64,000 nt of DNA from Effrenium voratum (GCA_963377175.1 CAUJNA010002879.1:136501-200500), one strand, 5' to 3'; shown: positions 19,520 to 29,551, numbered from the stretch's first letter. The notes: a model not told the origin generated them from the letters alone. Numbers and translations: made by a program.

Positions 19520-19805
19520 GGTTCAAGCCCCGCAAAGCAGGTTTTCTTGCAGGTGTGTTAGATAATTTTGACACTCCAAACTCACACGTTTGTGTGTGTC
19601 TGAGGTTCGTGTTTGGCAACAAACACACGGGATACCTTGTAGCGCCGAAGAACTTAAGTCATCAAGGTCCCGTTAGACAGCTGGGAACGGTTCTAGAGGG
19701 GAATGGTTCAAGCCCATAAAGCATTTTGTCTTGCGTGGGTGTGTTGAAGAACTTCGACAGTCTCCCAAAATCCTTGTTTGTGTCTCAGCTTCGTGTTCGA
19801 AACTT
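19520..19805 (+). promoter_or_regulatory. Duplicated 5' flank of Ubl-RCC1-like gene 1
   Basis: About 100 bases (GGTTCAAGCCC..AAAGCA..TTGTGTGTGTCTGAGGTTCG) occur twice, about 185 bases apart. The second copy runs directly into the gene start. Its last 60 bases align with the leader of gene 2 (TTGTGTC..AG.TTC.TG.TTGG.AACT..CCTTC..GCGCCATG), so this is probably a transcribed leader inherited with the gene family. No TATA box or spliced-leader relic was seen. Confidence 0.5.
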
Positions 19806-19834
19806 TAATTCATCCATAGAAACCTTCCTGCGCC

Positions 19835-21535
19835 ATGAAGGTAGATGTTTACTTGCCCAGTGGAGATGGTTGCTCCATAGCAGTGTCATCGGAGATGCTG
19901 GTGAAAGAGCTAAAGGCTGCAGTGCAGCAGCATTTCCAACGCCGCTTGACGCTCACTGCGAAAGGCCAGCAGCTTGATTTGAAGGCCACGCTGAGGGAGG
20001 CCGGGCTGCGTGATGGGGACGTGGTGGATGCAGTTGTGCAGCTTGGCAAACTGGCTGCCACTGATGGTGCCTTCGCTTGGTATGCCTACGGGGGCGAAGT
20101 TGTCACATGGGGTGCTCCAGGATCTGGCGGAGACAGCAACCAGGTGAAGGAGCAGCTGAGGAACGTTCGGCACATCCAAGCAACTGTCCATGCTTTTGCT
20201 GCCATTCTTGAATCTGGGGATGTGGTAACCTGGGGTGATCCAGAGTATGGCGGAGACAGCAGCCAGGTGCAAGAGCAGCTGAGGAACGTTCAGCACATCC
20301 AAGCAACTGCCAGTGCTTTTGCTGCCATTCTTGAATCTGGCGCTGTTGTAGCCTGGGGTGCTCCAGAGTACGGCGGAGACAGCAGCCAGGTGCAAGAACA
20401 GCTGAGGAACGCCCAGCACATCCAAGCAACTGTAGGTGCTTTTGCTGGCATTGTTGAATCTGGCGCGGTTGTGACCTGGGGTGATCCGCGATGGGGCGGA
20501 GACAGCAGCAAGGTGCAAGAGCAGCTGAGAAACGTCCAGCACATCCGAGCAACTGATGTTGCTTTTGCTGCCATTCTTGTATCTGGGGCTATTGTTTCCT
20601 GGGGTCGTCCACGCTACGGCGGAGACAGCAGCGAGGTGCAAGAGCAGCTGAGCAACGTCCAGGACATCCAAGCAACTGGAGGTGCTTTTGCTGCCATTCT
20701 TGTATCCGGGGCTGTTGTGACCTGGGGTGATCCAGGCTATGGCGGAGACAGCAGCCAGGTGCAAGAGCAGCTGAGGAACGTCCAACACATCCAAGCAACT
20801 GGAGGTGCTTTTGCTGCTATTCTTGAATCCGGGGCTGTTGTGACCTGGGGTGATCCAGGCTATGGCGGAGACAGCAGCCAGGTGCAAGAGCAGCTGAGGA
20901 ACGTCCAACACATCCAAGCAACTAGACGTGCTTTTGCTGCTATTCTTGAATCCGGGGCTGTTGTGACCTGGGGTGATCCAGACTGGGGCGCAGACAGCAG
21001 CCAGGTGCAAGAGCAGCTGAGGAACGGCCAACACATCCAAGCAACTGAGCGAGCTGTTGCTGCCATTCTTGAATCAGGGGCTGTTGTAACCTGGGGTGAT
21101 CCGGAGAATGGCGGAGACAGCAGCCAGGTGCAAGAGCAGCTGAGCAACGTTCGGCATATCCAAGCAACTGACTATGCTTTTGCTGCCATTCTTGAATCTG
21201 GGGATGTGGTAACCTGGGGTGATCCAGAACATGGCGGAGACAGCAGCCAAGTGCAAGAGCAGCTGAGGAACGTCCAACACATCCAAGCAACTGAGCGAGC
21301 TGTTGCTGCCATTCTTGAATCAGGGGCTGTTGTAACCTGGGGTGATCCGGAGACTGGCGGAGACAGCAGCCAGGTGCAAGAGCAGCTGAGAAACGTCCAG
21401 CACGTTCAAGCAACTGAGCGTGCCTTTGCTGCCATTCTTGAATCTGGGGCTGCTGTGACCTGGGGTGATCCAGCAGCTGGCGGAGACAGCAGCCGGGTGC
21501 AAGAGCAGCTGAGCTTGAATCTGGGGCTCTCGTAA
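19835..21535 (+). CDS. Ubiquitin-like / RCC1-like repeat protein 1
   Basis: An intact, intronless 566-codon gene. Residues 1-74 form a ubiquitin-like fold candidate (MKVDVYLPSGDG start, AKGQQLDLKATL, DGDVVDAVVQL end). Residues 75-566 are twelve exact 41-residue repeats with consensus AFAAILESGAVVTWGDP then GGDSSQVQEQLRNVQHIQ. VVTWG and the preceding AFAAIL correspond to the signature of RCC1 blades, shorter than the usual 50 or so residues. Proteins of this type are abundant in dinoflagellates and are often annotated as HERC2- or UVR8-like from the repeats alone; no HECT or kinase domain is present here. RCC1 propellers act in chromatin, GTPase or ubiquitin contexts, and the actual partner is unknown. 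The start was chosen because the same MKVD start and leader occur in gene 2. Repeats 6 and 7 are nearly identical, showing recent internal duplication. Confidence 0.9.
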   Translation: MKVDVYLPSGDGCSIAVSSEMLVKELKAAVQQHFQRRLTLTAKGQQLDLKATLREAGLRDGDVVDAVVQLGKLAATDGAFAWYAYGGEVVTWGAPGSGGDSNQVKEQLRNVRHIQATVHAFAAILESGDVVTWGDPEYGGDSSQVQEQLRNVQHIQATASAFAAILESGAVVAWGAPEYGGDSSQVQEQLRNAQHIQATVGAFAGIVESGAVVTWGDPRWGGDSSKVQEQLRNVQHIRATDVAFAAILVSGAIVSWGRPRYGGDSSEVQEQLSNVQDIQATGGAFAAILVSGAVVTWGDPGYGGDSSQVQEQLRNVQHIQATGGAFAAILESGAVVTWGDPGYGGDSSQVQEQLRNVQHIQATRRAFAAILESGAVVTWGDPDWGADSSQVQEQLRNGQHIQATERAVAAILESGAVVTWGDPENGGDSSQVQEQLSNVRHIQATDYAFAAILESGDVVTWGDPEHGGDSSQVQEQLRNVQHIQATERAVAAILESGAVVTWGDPETGGDSSQVQEQLRNVQHVQATERAFAAILESGAAVTWGDPAAGGDSSRVQEQLSLNLGLS

Positions 21536-22364
21536 CATGGGGCCGTTCTTTTCACTTATTTTGGGCGCGCAAAATGCGTGCTGAGCGAAGGGCGACAACC
21601 GTTTGGGTATCGCAATCTTCCATGTTCTCAATAATTTTATCTAGTGCATCACCCTCAAGAAGCATATTCTTACAAGGCCTGGATCTTCCAACTGCACGTT
21701 TCTTTTTCTGCTCAGAAATAAATCCGTCCGTTTTCGTGAAAACCATGCCGTTTGCTCACAAAGTGATGGCTTTCGTCAATACGGAAAGGAAGAGGGACAG
21801 CAAAGAGACGCTACTTGAAATTGCGCCCGTTTGCGCGAAATTGCTTCCTGTTCTGGGAATTGGGTCCGTTGTGCGGCCTAATTGTTTGGCCGAATTCTCG
21901 CTGTTTCACACCTGTGTGCACAATGTCCCGCAAAAACGCTCGTTTCCAAAAACAACCATCGTTTGCTCAAAAATTGCAATTTTGCTGAAAAGCATCCGTT
22001 TGGGGGTGGGAACAGAAAAAACATGCCAAATAAGATCCAGGGGTGACCAATCTTCCACCAAGGGGCGAGCTTCGGACCATTTAGTTTGAATGAACCATCC
22101 ACCCCAGAAAAGAGCTTAGCTTTGGAGGATCGGCATTGTTTTGAAGGAGCCATCCCCAGAGGGAAGCTTTGAACCTCACCTTGGCCCATTCAACCGTAAA
22201 GAGCGTTACTTGCCCTTGCTAGGAGTCATATTTTGTGGGACATGGGAACCCGGAACAACTTGTCATTCGGAAAATGCCTCATAGCAACCCCCCGGGGTGC
22301 TTTGGTGAATGTTTGTTTTGTGGCTTTCTTGGCCGTCAGAAGGTCCGGCCAGTTGTTTGGCTCG
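21536..22364. other. 3' flank of gene 1 with antisense ORF remnant
   Basis: A minus-strand frame (21552-21746) reads LLEGDALDKIIENMEDCD and TQTVVALRSARILRA, with more A/T-rich codons than its neighbours. It looks protein-derived but matches nothing recognised. A plus-strand 171-codon frame (21574-22089) overlaps it. Bases 21750-22030 repeat GTTTGC/CGTTT words. No polyadenylation signal is expected in dinoflagellates. Confidence 0.25.
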
Positions 22365-22462
22365 AGTCCCTTCTAACTCTCACCCGGGATGCTTCCCAAG
22401 GGGACCACTTCGCGAATAAATGCGCGGAGCGGCTCATTTTACGGCCGTGTGAGCGGCTGTGT
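22365..22462 (+). CDS. TSP1 exon (C-terminal part)
   Basis: The frame reads LTRDASQGDHFANKCAERL and then ILRPCERLC. C-x-E-R-L-x-x-R-P-C-E-x-x-C corresponds to the closing cysteines of a TSP1 repeat, and the preceding DASQGD resembles the A-S-x-G-G turn. It lies 0.8 kb beyond the Ubl-RCC1-like gene, on the same strand. Confidence 0.5.
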
Positions 22463-22724
22463 TTGGGTGGTGTAAGGCTTTAGTAGCAAGAAGTCCACTT
22501 TCCTTGGTCGAAAAAGGCTTCCAGGATGCAATTGCTAAAGTACGGGATTTAACTGGCCTTATCATTTTAACCATGATTAAAGTCACCCCCATGGTGGGAG
22601 GAAGAGAAACAAACACATATTCCGACTCTGATAAACTGCAGAAACCGTGAAAATCATGACCCCGGTTTAAACAGCTCAGGTTGGGGTGTGGACCTTGCGG
22701 GGAAAGAAATAAGGGGGTCGTTGG

Positions 22725-22840
22725 CTCAGTTGTTCAGTGGCACCCTTTTTTCCCTTTATTTATGGTGGCTGCCCCACTCAAAATGGTCCAAGCCCCAAAA
22801 ACGGTTCCCTGTTTTTTTCCTTGGTCACTGAACAACTGAG
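22725..22840. mobile_element. Family Q TIR element, copy Q1
   Basis: CTCAGTTGTTCAGTG and CACTGAACAACTGAG are perfect 15-base inverted ends, about 116 bases apart. Flanks TTGG/TTAG suggest a diverged 4-base duplication. Confidence 0.8.
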
Positions 22841-22949
22841 TTAGGGGAAATCTCAGGCTGAGTATTGGTTTGAATTTGGCGATTCCAAACTTAGGTTTCC
22901 CGGCCCTCCCATTTTGGAAAACATGTTTTATCGGTAGGGGGACTCTACT

Positions 22950-23075
22950 TGGTGGCTCCCAGCCATCCGGTTCCTTAGCTTTTTCGCCTTTTAGTGTTTA
23001 GTGGTTGGTTTTCCATTTAGCCCAACAGTTAGTCACTTTTAGCGAATCTGAAAACGGACAGCTCAGTTTAGGAAG
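22950..23075. repeat. Family J element
   Basis: GGTGGCTCCCAGCCATCCGG, CGCCTTTTAGTGTTTAGTGG and AGTTAGTCACTTTTAGCG match the copies at 2.24 and 40.51 kb. Confidence 0.6.
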
Positions 23076-23094
23076 GGATCATCCTTCGCTTGCT

Positions 23095-23205
23095 CATTTT
23101 TGCGATGCCGCTTCCTTCCATGCCGAGGCTGGCACGCAAACCGACACGGAATCCTGTCACACAAGGCACGTGACGGGCGCTGAACGTTTTGGGTTCGGAA
23201 CCACA
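23095..23205 (+). CDS. Possible TSP1 exon
   Basis: The frame reads CDAASFHAEAGTQTDTESC, where AGTQTxTESC resembles the G-x-G-x-Q-x-R-x-R layer of TSP1 without the arginines. It lies between J and K elements, which would form the flanking introns. Confidence 0.35.
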
Positions 23206-23324
23206 CATGGTTGTTGTTGGGAAACATGTCTTCCATTTTTGCTTGTTGTGGTTGAGTGGTCGAAATCCAACCACTTAACAGCTAACATTTAATTTGTGGG
23301 GTTTTCCTTCCAACGTCAACCATG
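23206..23324. mobile_element. Family K TIR element, copy K2
   Basis: CATGGTTGTTGTTGGGAAAC and CCTTCCAACGTCAACCATG ends. The interior TTGCTTGTTGTGGTTGAGTGG is shared by all K copies. No clear duplication flanks it. Confidence 0.75.
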
Positions 23325-23509
23325 CTATTATGAATGCATAACGCCATTATTTATATATATATATATGTATACAGGTATGTAGTATATCATGATATTATGG
23401 TTTCCACAGTGTCCTTGAACGAGTCACGTCATACCTGGGTCTTGTTGAGGAAATTTCTTCTGGTTGGCATTTATACCGGGAAACCAAAAGGAACACCGTC
23501 AGACACACC
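23325..23509. other. Short AT-rich stretch
   Basis: Contains a (TA)n run at 23350-23366 and otherwise no recognisable feature. Confidence 0.4.
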
Positions 23510-23585
23510 CGAGCCAGGCCTTGCGATCAGAGCTGCGTGCCCAAGGACTGCCAATTCTCGCCCTGGAGCGAGTGGCCCTTGAGCC
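23510..23585 (+). CDS. TSP1 exon (repeat junction)
   Basis: The frame reads PCDQSCVPKDCQFSPWSEW. C-x3-C-x3-DC-x-x-S-x-W-S-x-W is the classical junction between one TSP1 repeat and the next. It is one of the strongest matches. The frame afterwards (PLSPGSCRYARG) loses the pattern, so the exon probably ends soon after the second tryptophan. Confidence 0.7.
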
Positions 23586-23765
23586 CAGGTTCGTGTCGTT
23601 ACGCGCGCGGCTTGGCTCGGTTGGTCTCTTGGAATCCCCAGCAATGCTTGAGATTTGCGTTAAAACGCCGAGAGAAACGGCACGCAAACAAGGCACATGC
23701 ATATCAACACAAAAAAGGTTTTAGCCTTTGATTGCCGATTTGGCTTGGTGGAGTGGTTGATTGAT

Positions 23766-24115
23766 TGTATACGGGTATGGGTCAAAATTGGTCGTCACCA
23801 AAAAAAAACGCAGGTTTTGGTCCATGTTTCCACTTACTAGGGCAAGCCATTTGGGGGTTCCAATATTTTTGACCACCACAGCCATACCATGACGGTGCAG
23901 TTGCCGACGAGCCACGCCAGTCGGCCGGTTTGAGCACTTAAGCTGCCCAGCGACGTCGGCAGTGCCGAGCACTCCGAGTGGCCCACGTAGAGCTCAAAAT
24001 GGCTGTTGTGGTCCAAAATAGGGTAACCCCAAAATGGCTTGCCCTGGAAAATGGAAACCATGACTAAAACCAGTGGTTTCCTGGTGGTGACTAATTTTGA
24101 CCCATACCCAAATGG
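23766..24115. mobile_element. Two family E elements
   Basis: The first runs from ATGGGTCAAAATTGG to GACCACCACAGCCATACC, the second from ATGGCTGTTGTGGTCCAAAA to TTTTGACCCATACCCAAATGGC. Both contain CTTGCCCTGG or GGGCAAGCC and the GGAAACATGG block. Between them 23890-23990 is a GC-rich stretch with no supported exon. Confidence 0.55.
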
Positions 24116-24124
24116 CTGCCTTGC

Positions 24125-24223
24125 TTGGTATGGATGTGCACCAGAGCGGCGTGCGCCGGAAGCTTGCGACATCCGCATCCAAGGCGTCGCTCTGGAACTT
24201 GCCGCAGCTGAAGAAGCACTCAC
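24125..24223 (+). CDS. Possible exon disrupted by a family A element
   Basis: A GC-rich open stretch reads PEACDIRIQGVALELAAAE in one frame. It is cut by the A5 element. Excision leaving one TCAC joins it to TGCGGAAGAAAGCTGACC, keeping two frames open for a further 5 to 20 codons. No family is recognised. Confidence 0.25.
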
Positions 24224-24444
24224 CTAGGTCCGCCAGCCAGGCGCCCTTTTCTCCCCTTTTTTGGTCGTGAGGGTTCCCCTACTAAAACAGACTACAGGAA
24301 ACAAGTTGGTACCCTAAGCCCTAACCTCTCTACTGGAGGACCTAGATGAGGAACTAAAATAGACAAAACCGAGAAAAAAAACACATATACATATATATAT
24401 ATAATTATATAAATGATTCTAACCTCCAGAACTGGAGGACCTAG
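24224..24444. mobile_element. Family A element A5 with a second, overlapping half copy
   Basis: A full element (24224-24345) is followed directly by a right-half copy with its own CTGGAGGACCTAG end and an internal TATATATA run. The pair is flanked by TCAC/TCAC, so it behaves as one insertion unit with a 4-base duplication. Confidence 0.8.
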
Positions 24445-24555
24445 TCACTGCGGAAGAAAGCTGACCGCCGAGGTGGCCGCGTTTTAGGCGACGTTATGTG
24501 ATCTTGCAGCATGCTGACGCACAAGGATATCGCCCACGAGCTTTGCGGGGCGCTA

Positions 24556-24646
24556 CCTGGAGTCTCCATCACCCTTAAAAAATGGGGTCATTACCCAAAA
24601 TAATGGGGTCACGGACCCAATTGGCAAGGGTCATGGAGACTCCAGG
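24556..24646. mobile_element. Family D TIR element, copy D1
   Basis: CCTGGAGTCTCCATCACCC and GGGTCATGGAGACTCCAGG ends, about 91 bases, flanked by TA/TA. The open flank upstream reads MLTHKDIAHELCGAL and downstream VRAFGNLPVHRLGEESRK, both protein-like but unassigned. Confidence 0.8.
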
Positions 24647-25439
24647 TAGATTCGAAAGTGCGGGCTTTTGGCAACCTCCCCGTGCATCGGCTTGGAGAAG
24701 AGTCGCGGAAGTGCGTCGGTTTGTTGCTAATGCAAGCCAGCGTGTGTTCAGTTGTGCACGAGGCGGGAGCTAGTCCAGGCACAGATCGTGGATCCTGATT
24801 TCAGTGGAGACCGAAGCCGGTCGAAGAGCAGTGCATGAAGTCGCTAGGGGCAGGCTTACGATAATTAGCATGGGAGTGTGTGTTTTTTGAGGGTACCCCG
24901 GGTACCCCTTTTTGGTGGTTGATAGAACGAAACCATGAGGAAAACTACCAATTTTGGGCAGTCCCCTAAAAACAACAAAAACACACGTACCACCACACAC
25001 ATTTGCATGTAACTTGCGAGAGTGGAATTCGGCGGTCGAACGGGAGTCTAAATTCATTTACCCGAGTCTTACCTCAAAGCTCCCTTCGTAGTCCGAAACC
25101 TTCAGCGCAGGGAAAGCAAGGGGAAACCCCACACCCATGTTGGGGTTCCTTTTTTGACGCATGGGTGTGTCTCAAAATGGACCCAAGATCATGGTTCCCC
25201 TTTAGTTTTCCTTTTACGATTTACACAACACAGGGTTTTGGAGTTTGGGGGGTTTTGGGGTTTGGGGCACGCCCATAAAGGGTCCCCCCCCAAAAAACGA
25301 CCCGTTTGGCACGCCCACATCCAGTCTTGGCTTCGGTTGCTTCGCGCGAGCTGAGGCATCAGCCAACGTGCATTGGCCTTTGTACCAGGCGGTTCACCGC
25401 GACGTCGCGACTGGTCAAATGTTGTTGGGTCAGGGGTCT
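24647..25439. other. Stretch with several GC-rich open segments
   Basis: Open, exon-like pieces occur at 24650-24770, 24780-24850 (SVETEAGRRAVHEVARGRL) and 25340-25435 (SANVHWPLYQAVHRDVATG), none with a recognised domain. An element-like block at 24880-25000 (GGTACCCCGGGTACCCC; CAAAAACACACG) is also present. Confidence 0.25.
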
Positions 25440-25708
25440 GTGAGTGAGTCAGTGAGTGAGTGAGACTGAGTGAGACTGAGTGAGACTGAGTGAGACTGAG
25501 TGAGACTGAGTGAGACTGAGTCAGACTGAGTCAGACTGAGTCAGACTGAGTGATTCAGTGAGTGATTCAGTGAGTGAGACTGAGTGAGTCCGTGATTCAG
25601 TGAGTGACTCAGTGAGTGATTCAGTGAGAGACTGAGTGAGTCAGTGATTCAGTGAGTGATTCAGTGAGTGGTTCAGTGAGTGAGACTGAGTGAGTCCGTG
25701 ATTCAGTG
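25440..25708. repeat. GTGAGTGA/GACTGAGTGA microsatellite
   Basis: Mixed GTGAGTGA, GACTGAGTGA and TTCAGTGAGTGA units run for about 270 bases. A truncated family A right end (TACCCTTATTC..GGAGGACCTAG, 25712-25748) abuts it. Confidence 0.9.
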
Positions 25709-25748
25709 AGTAATACCCTTATTCTAACCTCTCTACTGGAGGACCTAG

Positions 25749-26308
25749 ACTACGTGGTGACAGTATGATGCTCAACTTCGCTGGGATTAAATGCGAAGTC
25801 GGTCTGTCATGAAACAAACTTCTATGGGAATTGTGTTGAGATTGCTTTCATGATGCCGTAACTTACATTCATATTCACCAGGGTGGCCGTATGTGGATGA
25901 CTAAACCCACATTGGCTGGAATTGTGCCATTCACTTTCACCCACCTTTGATCAGCCTGGGCCATGACTGTCTTCTGTATGCCGGCCCCAAAGTTTATGGG
26001 CCGTCTGCCGCTTGCATTGGCAGAAGCGAAAATTCACCATGGCTGGAACTTGCAAGGCAGGGTCATGCATTATTGAAGCTGACATACACCATACTTGATC
26101 TTTGATCGGGTGATTGCATGTTGGGCCATTTTCAGTGACCCAACCGGTTAACCTTGTATTTCCAGGTCGTTGCATCGTGCGAGGATACTGACATCCCACC
26201 TTCCGTGCAGCTTGATGTTGTTCTGTTAAGCTGACTGATGATTGGAGTCGCTGAGTAGCCATCGGTACCGTTTCAATCCGGACATATCGCTTCAGGCCAA
26301 GACCTTAG
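25749..26308. other. Non-coding stretch
   Basis: No repeat family or TSP1 signature. A 103-codon minus-strand frame (25951-26262) has no recognisable domain. Confidence 0.25.
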
Positions 26309-26425
26309 GATGCCCATTGAGAACGGCAAATGCAGTCAAAAAAGGGTGAATCCACACGTGTGGAGAGCCCGAAGGGTGCCAAAGGAAGTGCATCACGGCA
26401 GTAGAAAGCCTACGAAGCTGCCTCA
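26309..26425 (+). CDS. Possible TSP1 exon
   Basis: The frame reads ENGKCSQKRVNPHVWRARRV and then PKEVHHGS. CSQ followed by R-x-R-R-V-x-x-E suggests a degraded TSP1 core. Weak, because the second cysteine is absent. Confidence 0.25.
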
Positions 26426-26446
26426 GTGTGTGCCTTATACAAGCCT

Positions 26447-26553
26447 TCCCCAGAATCAGCTCCCCTTTTTGTTCTTTGCTTTTTTGGAGTCCCTTTGTTT
26501 TCCACTAACCATCAACAAATACATATATTTACTGGGGCCCTAATTCCAGGCTA
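26447..26553. repeat. Family S element
   Basis: CCTTCCCCAGAATCAGCTCCCC..TTTTGGAGTCCC..TTTTCCACTAACC..GGGGCCCTAATTCCAGGC matches copies at 46.04 and 51.23 kb. Confidence 0.6.
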
Positions 26554-27304
26554 GAAGCCAGAGACCAGCATGCACGAAGGGCAACGGCTTGTTCTTCTCT
26601 TGCTCCCCCTCCTCCACAAGCATGACATGTCCGGTCCATTGGGTTGAATTCATGCCCCAGTGCCGCAGTGTTCGAGCCAAAGAATCAACGTGATCCGTTT
26701 GTACAGGTCGCGTAACATCCAGATTATGAACAACGAGTCCTCGCCCTAGCTGGCAGCTGCAGTGCTGAAACTCGGTGGTGCTTGCTTGTGTCTTTTTGTT
26801 CAGTATCCTTTTGGTTGCGACTGGACTTAAAGGGAAAACAAAAGGATAGCACCATTTCCGGGAGTTTCCTCACTCTGACACATACTACACTTTTGGTTGA
26901 GATGTGATTTCCCTTTGTTAATGAAACCCAAACAAATCAGAGCGTTGGGCGCCTTTTTCTGATGGCCAGCGTTTGGTTTGCTGCTTTTCTTTGAGCAGGG
27001 CTCCTTAAAAGATACATTTTGCCCATTTGAAACATGGCTTCTTCCAAAATAAAGGGACACCTCCATTTGCAAGGCAATGTTCAGGTGTATAGTGCAAGGA
27101 TCCCTGTTGAGCCCTGGGAAAAGCCAGGCCGCGGTAGAACTTACCCAGCACCCAGGGCTTCGATCACCACCCACGGGCTTTGATTTCTCTTGAAACGACG
27201 ACCTGGAGTCTCCCTAACCCAACATTTAAGGGTCATGGAGACAGGTACCTTCAAGACGATGCACCCCCACTCCCCCCAGCGAATTCCCATTGTCAGTCAC
27301 TCAG
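26554..27304. other. Non-coding stretch with D fragment
   Basis: A short family D piece (CCTGGAGTCTCCCTAACCC..GGGTCATGGAGACAGG) lies at 27203-27245. The rest shows nothing recognisable; a 115-codon minus-strand frame is considered chance. Confidence 0.3.
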
Positions 27305-27371
27305 GTGCGGAAACCCCTGCGATGGGCCGCTGGTCGCCACCAAGAGGTGCACGGACATGGTGACCGGCAAG
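27305..27371 (+). CDS. TSP1-like exon (CGNPCDG core)
   Basis: Bounded by CACTCAG on the left and an AAG|GTACTC donor on the right, the frame reads CGNPCDGPLVATKRCTDM. It parallels the CSNPCGP exon at 7.3 kb. Both splice signals are canonical. Confidence 0.6.
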
Positions 27372-27680
27372 GTACTCGGGAAAGCCTGAAGTGCATACTA
27401 AATGTTGAAACATCCAGACTTGGATGCTGAGAGTAACTTGCTTCAATCATCTGCCAGAATCATGATGACTCCCTGAATCGAGAAAAAGCAACATCACTTA
27501 GACAGGATCCTTAGCTGAGCCCCTGCATCCCCCACTCGCTATCATGCAGAACTGTAGACACCCTTCTCTGCATTCTGGCACCAGTATGTTCACCGTTCTT
27601 TCTTGCAATCATTTTAATGTTTGAGGTGTTGTTTGGTCCTGCTAGGTTTGTAGTGGGGGGTGCAAAGAACGACGTTGCTA

Positions 27681-27818
27681 CTAGGTCCCCCAGTAGTGCC
27701 CTTTCTCTCCCCTTTTGTTGGTTGGGAGGGTTCCCCTAGTAAAATAGACAAAACCAAGAAGAAGAAGATCAAAAATCGGGTACCAACTTATTCTAACCTC
27801 CACAACTGGAGGACCTAG
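27681..27818. mobile_element. Family A TIR element, copy A7
   Basis: CTAGGTCCCCCAGTAG to CTGGAGGACCTAG, with the interior AGACAAAACCAAGAAG. Flanks GCTA/GCCA suggest a 4-base duplication with one substitution. Confidence 0.8.
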
Positions 27819-28129
27819 GCCAAGATACCCAGGTGGGGGGGTGAATCAATCGACTTGTTAATGAGTTGAATCTCAACTTCAGGCACGTGACAGAGTAATG
27901 TTCACCTAGCAATAGTAAATGGATGTGGAATGAAGACAAGCGGGTGGCCCAAAACGATCGTAAAAGCACCTGGAATGAAGACGAGCGCCCGCCCCAGGCA
28001 ACCCAGCAAAATGTTTGAACAGCAAACAGTCAACACACACATACACCAAACAACAAATGCGGCGCTTCGAGATGCCAGGTGCTTGGAAGAGTGCACGGAA
28101 GTACTCGACTGCGCACGGTGCTAAGACGG

Positions 28130-28262
28130 CTGTGGTGGTCAAAACCGTTTTGGGATCTCATTTTGGTTGGTAGGTGAATTCACCACCCATTTTAGAACCT
28201 ATTTAGTGGGGATTGGGATGTTCACTGGGGGCTAACCGGGCTTTTGACCCATGGCCAGATTG
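28130..28262. mobile_element. Family E element, copy E2 (uninterrupted)
   Basis: GGTGGTCAAAACCG and CTTTTGACCCATGGCC ends. Its interior GGTTGGTAGGTGAATTCACC is the empty version of the site that holds a family D insertion in the inverted copy at 45.36-45.60 kb. Confidence 0.75.
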
Positions 28263-28509
28263 TGTCCAGTGACACAGTCCGTTCTCCTCGATATGGGTCT
28301 GCCGTTTTTTGCTAGCCTTTTTGGGTGTGTTTCAAAGGCAAGCCAAAGCAAAACTATCCTTGTTGTCGGTTCCCTTGTTTTGAGACAAGCCCAATTTGTT
28401 CAGGGAAACCAAAGGGACACCGCCCTTTTTGTAGATTGCCTCAGGCATTGTTGTGCATGCTCATCAGAGGATTACTATGTCCTTGGCAGATTTGGGGTGA
28501 GTGCTGTGG

Positions 28510-28912
28510 TGTGTGTGTGTGTGTGTGTGTCTGCGTCTGTGTCTGTGTCTGTGTCTGTGTCTGTGTCTGTGTCTGTGTCTGTGTCTGTGTGTTTGTGTTT
28601 GTGTTTGTGTGTTTGTGTGGTTGTGTGGTTGTGTGTTTGTGTGTTTGCGTGTTTGTGTGTTTGCGTGTTTGTGTGTTTGTGTGTTTGTGTGTTTGTGTGG
28701 TTGTGTGTGTGTGTGTGTGCGTGTGTGCGTGTGTGCGTGTGTGCGTGTGTGCGTGTGTGCGCGTGCGTGTGCGTGCGCGCGTGCGTGTGCGTGCGTGTGC
28801 GCGTGTGCGCGTGTGTGCGTGTGTGCGTGTGTGCGTGTGTGCGTGTGTGCGTGTGTGCGTGTGTGCGTGTGTGCGTGTGTGCGTGTGTGCGTGTGCGTGC
28901 GTGTGTGTGTGT

Positions 28913-28986
<74 letters not shown>

Positions 28987-29366
28987 TTGTGTTTGTGTTT
29001 GTGTGTTTGTGTTTGTGTTTGTGTTTGTGTTTGTGTTTGTGTTTGTGTGTTTGTGTTTGTGTTTGTGTTTGTGTTTGTGTTTGTGTTTGTGTTTGTGTTT
29101 GTGTTTGTGTTTGTGTTTGTGTTTGTTTGTGTTTGTGTTTGTGTTTGTGTTTGTGTTTGTGTTTGTGTTTGTGTTTGTGTTTGTGTTTGTGTTTGTGTTT
29201 GTGTTTGTGTTTGTGTTTGTGTTTGTGTTTGTGTTTGTGTTTGTGTTTGTGTTTGTGTTTGTGTTTGTGTTTGTGTTTGTGTTTGTGTTTGTGTTTGTGT
29301 TTGTGTTTGTGTTTGTGTTTGTGTTTGTGTTTGTGTTTGTGTTTGTGTTTGTGTTTGTGTTTGTGT

Positions 29367-29447
<81 letters not shown>

Positions 29448-29456
29448 TGGGTGGGT

Positions 29457-29547
<91 letters not shown>
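28510..29547. repeat. (TG)n / (TTTG TG)n / (GCGT)n compound microsatellite
   Basis: Over 1 kb made of TG, TCTGTG, TTTGTG, GCGTGTGT, TTTGTG again, GCGTGC and TG blocks in series. All plus frames and two minus frames stay open, giving spurious 370-460 codon ORFs. Alternating purine-pyrimidine sequence of this length is a Z-DNA-prone tract. Confidence 0.95.

Positions 29548-29551
<4 letters not shown>

Noticed and set aside
19910..21631. Antisense ORFs up to 376 codons opposite Ubl-RCC1-like gene 1, and similar ones opposite gene 2
   Set aside because: Mirror images of a repetitive coding sequence; the plus-strand product has clear homology and a conserved start.
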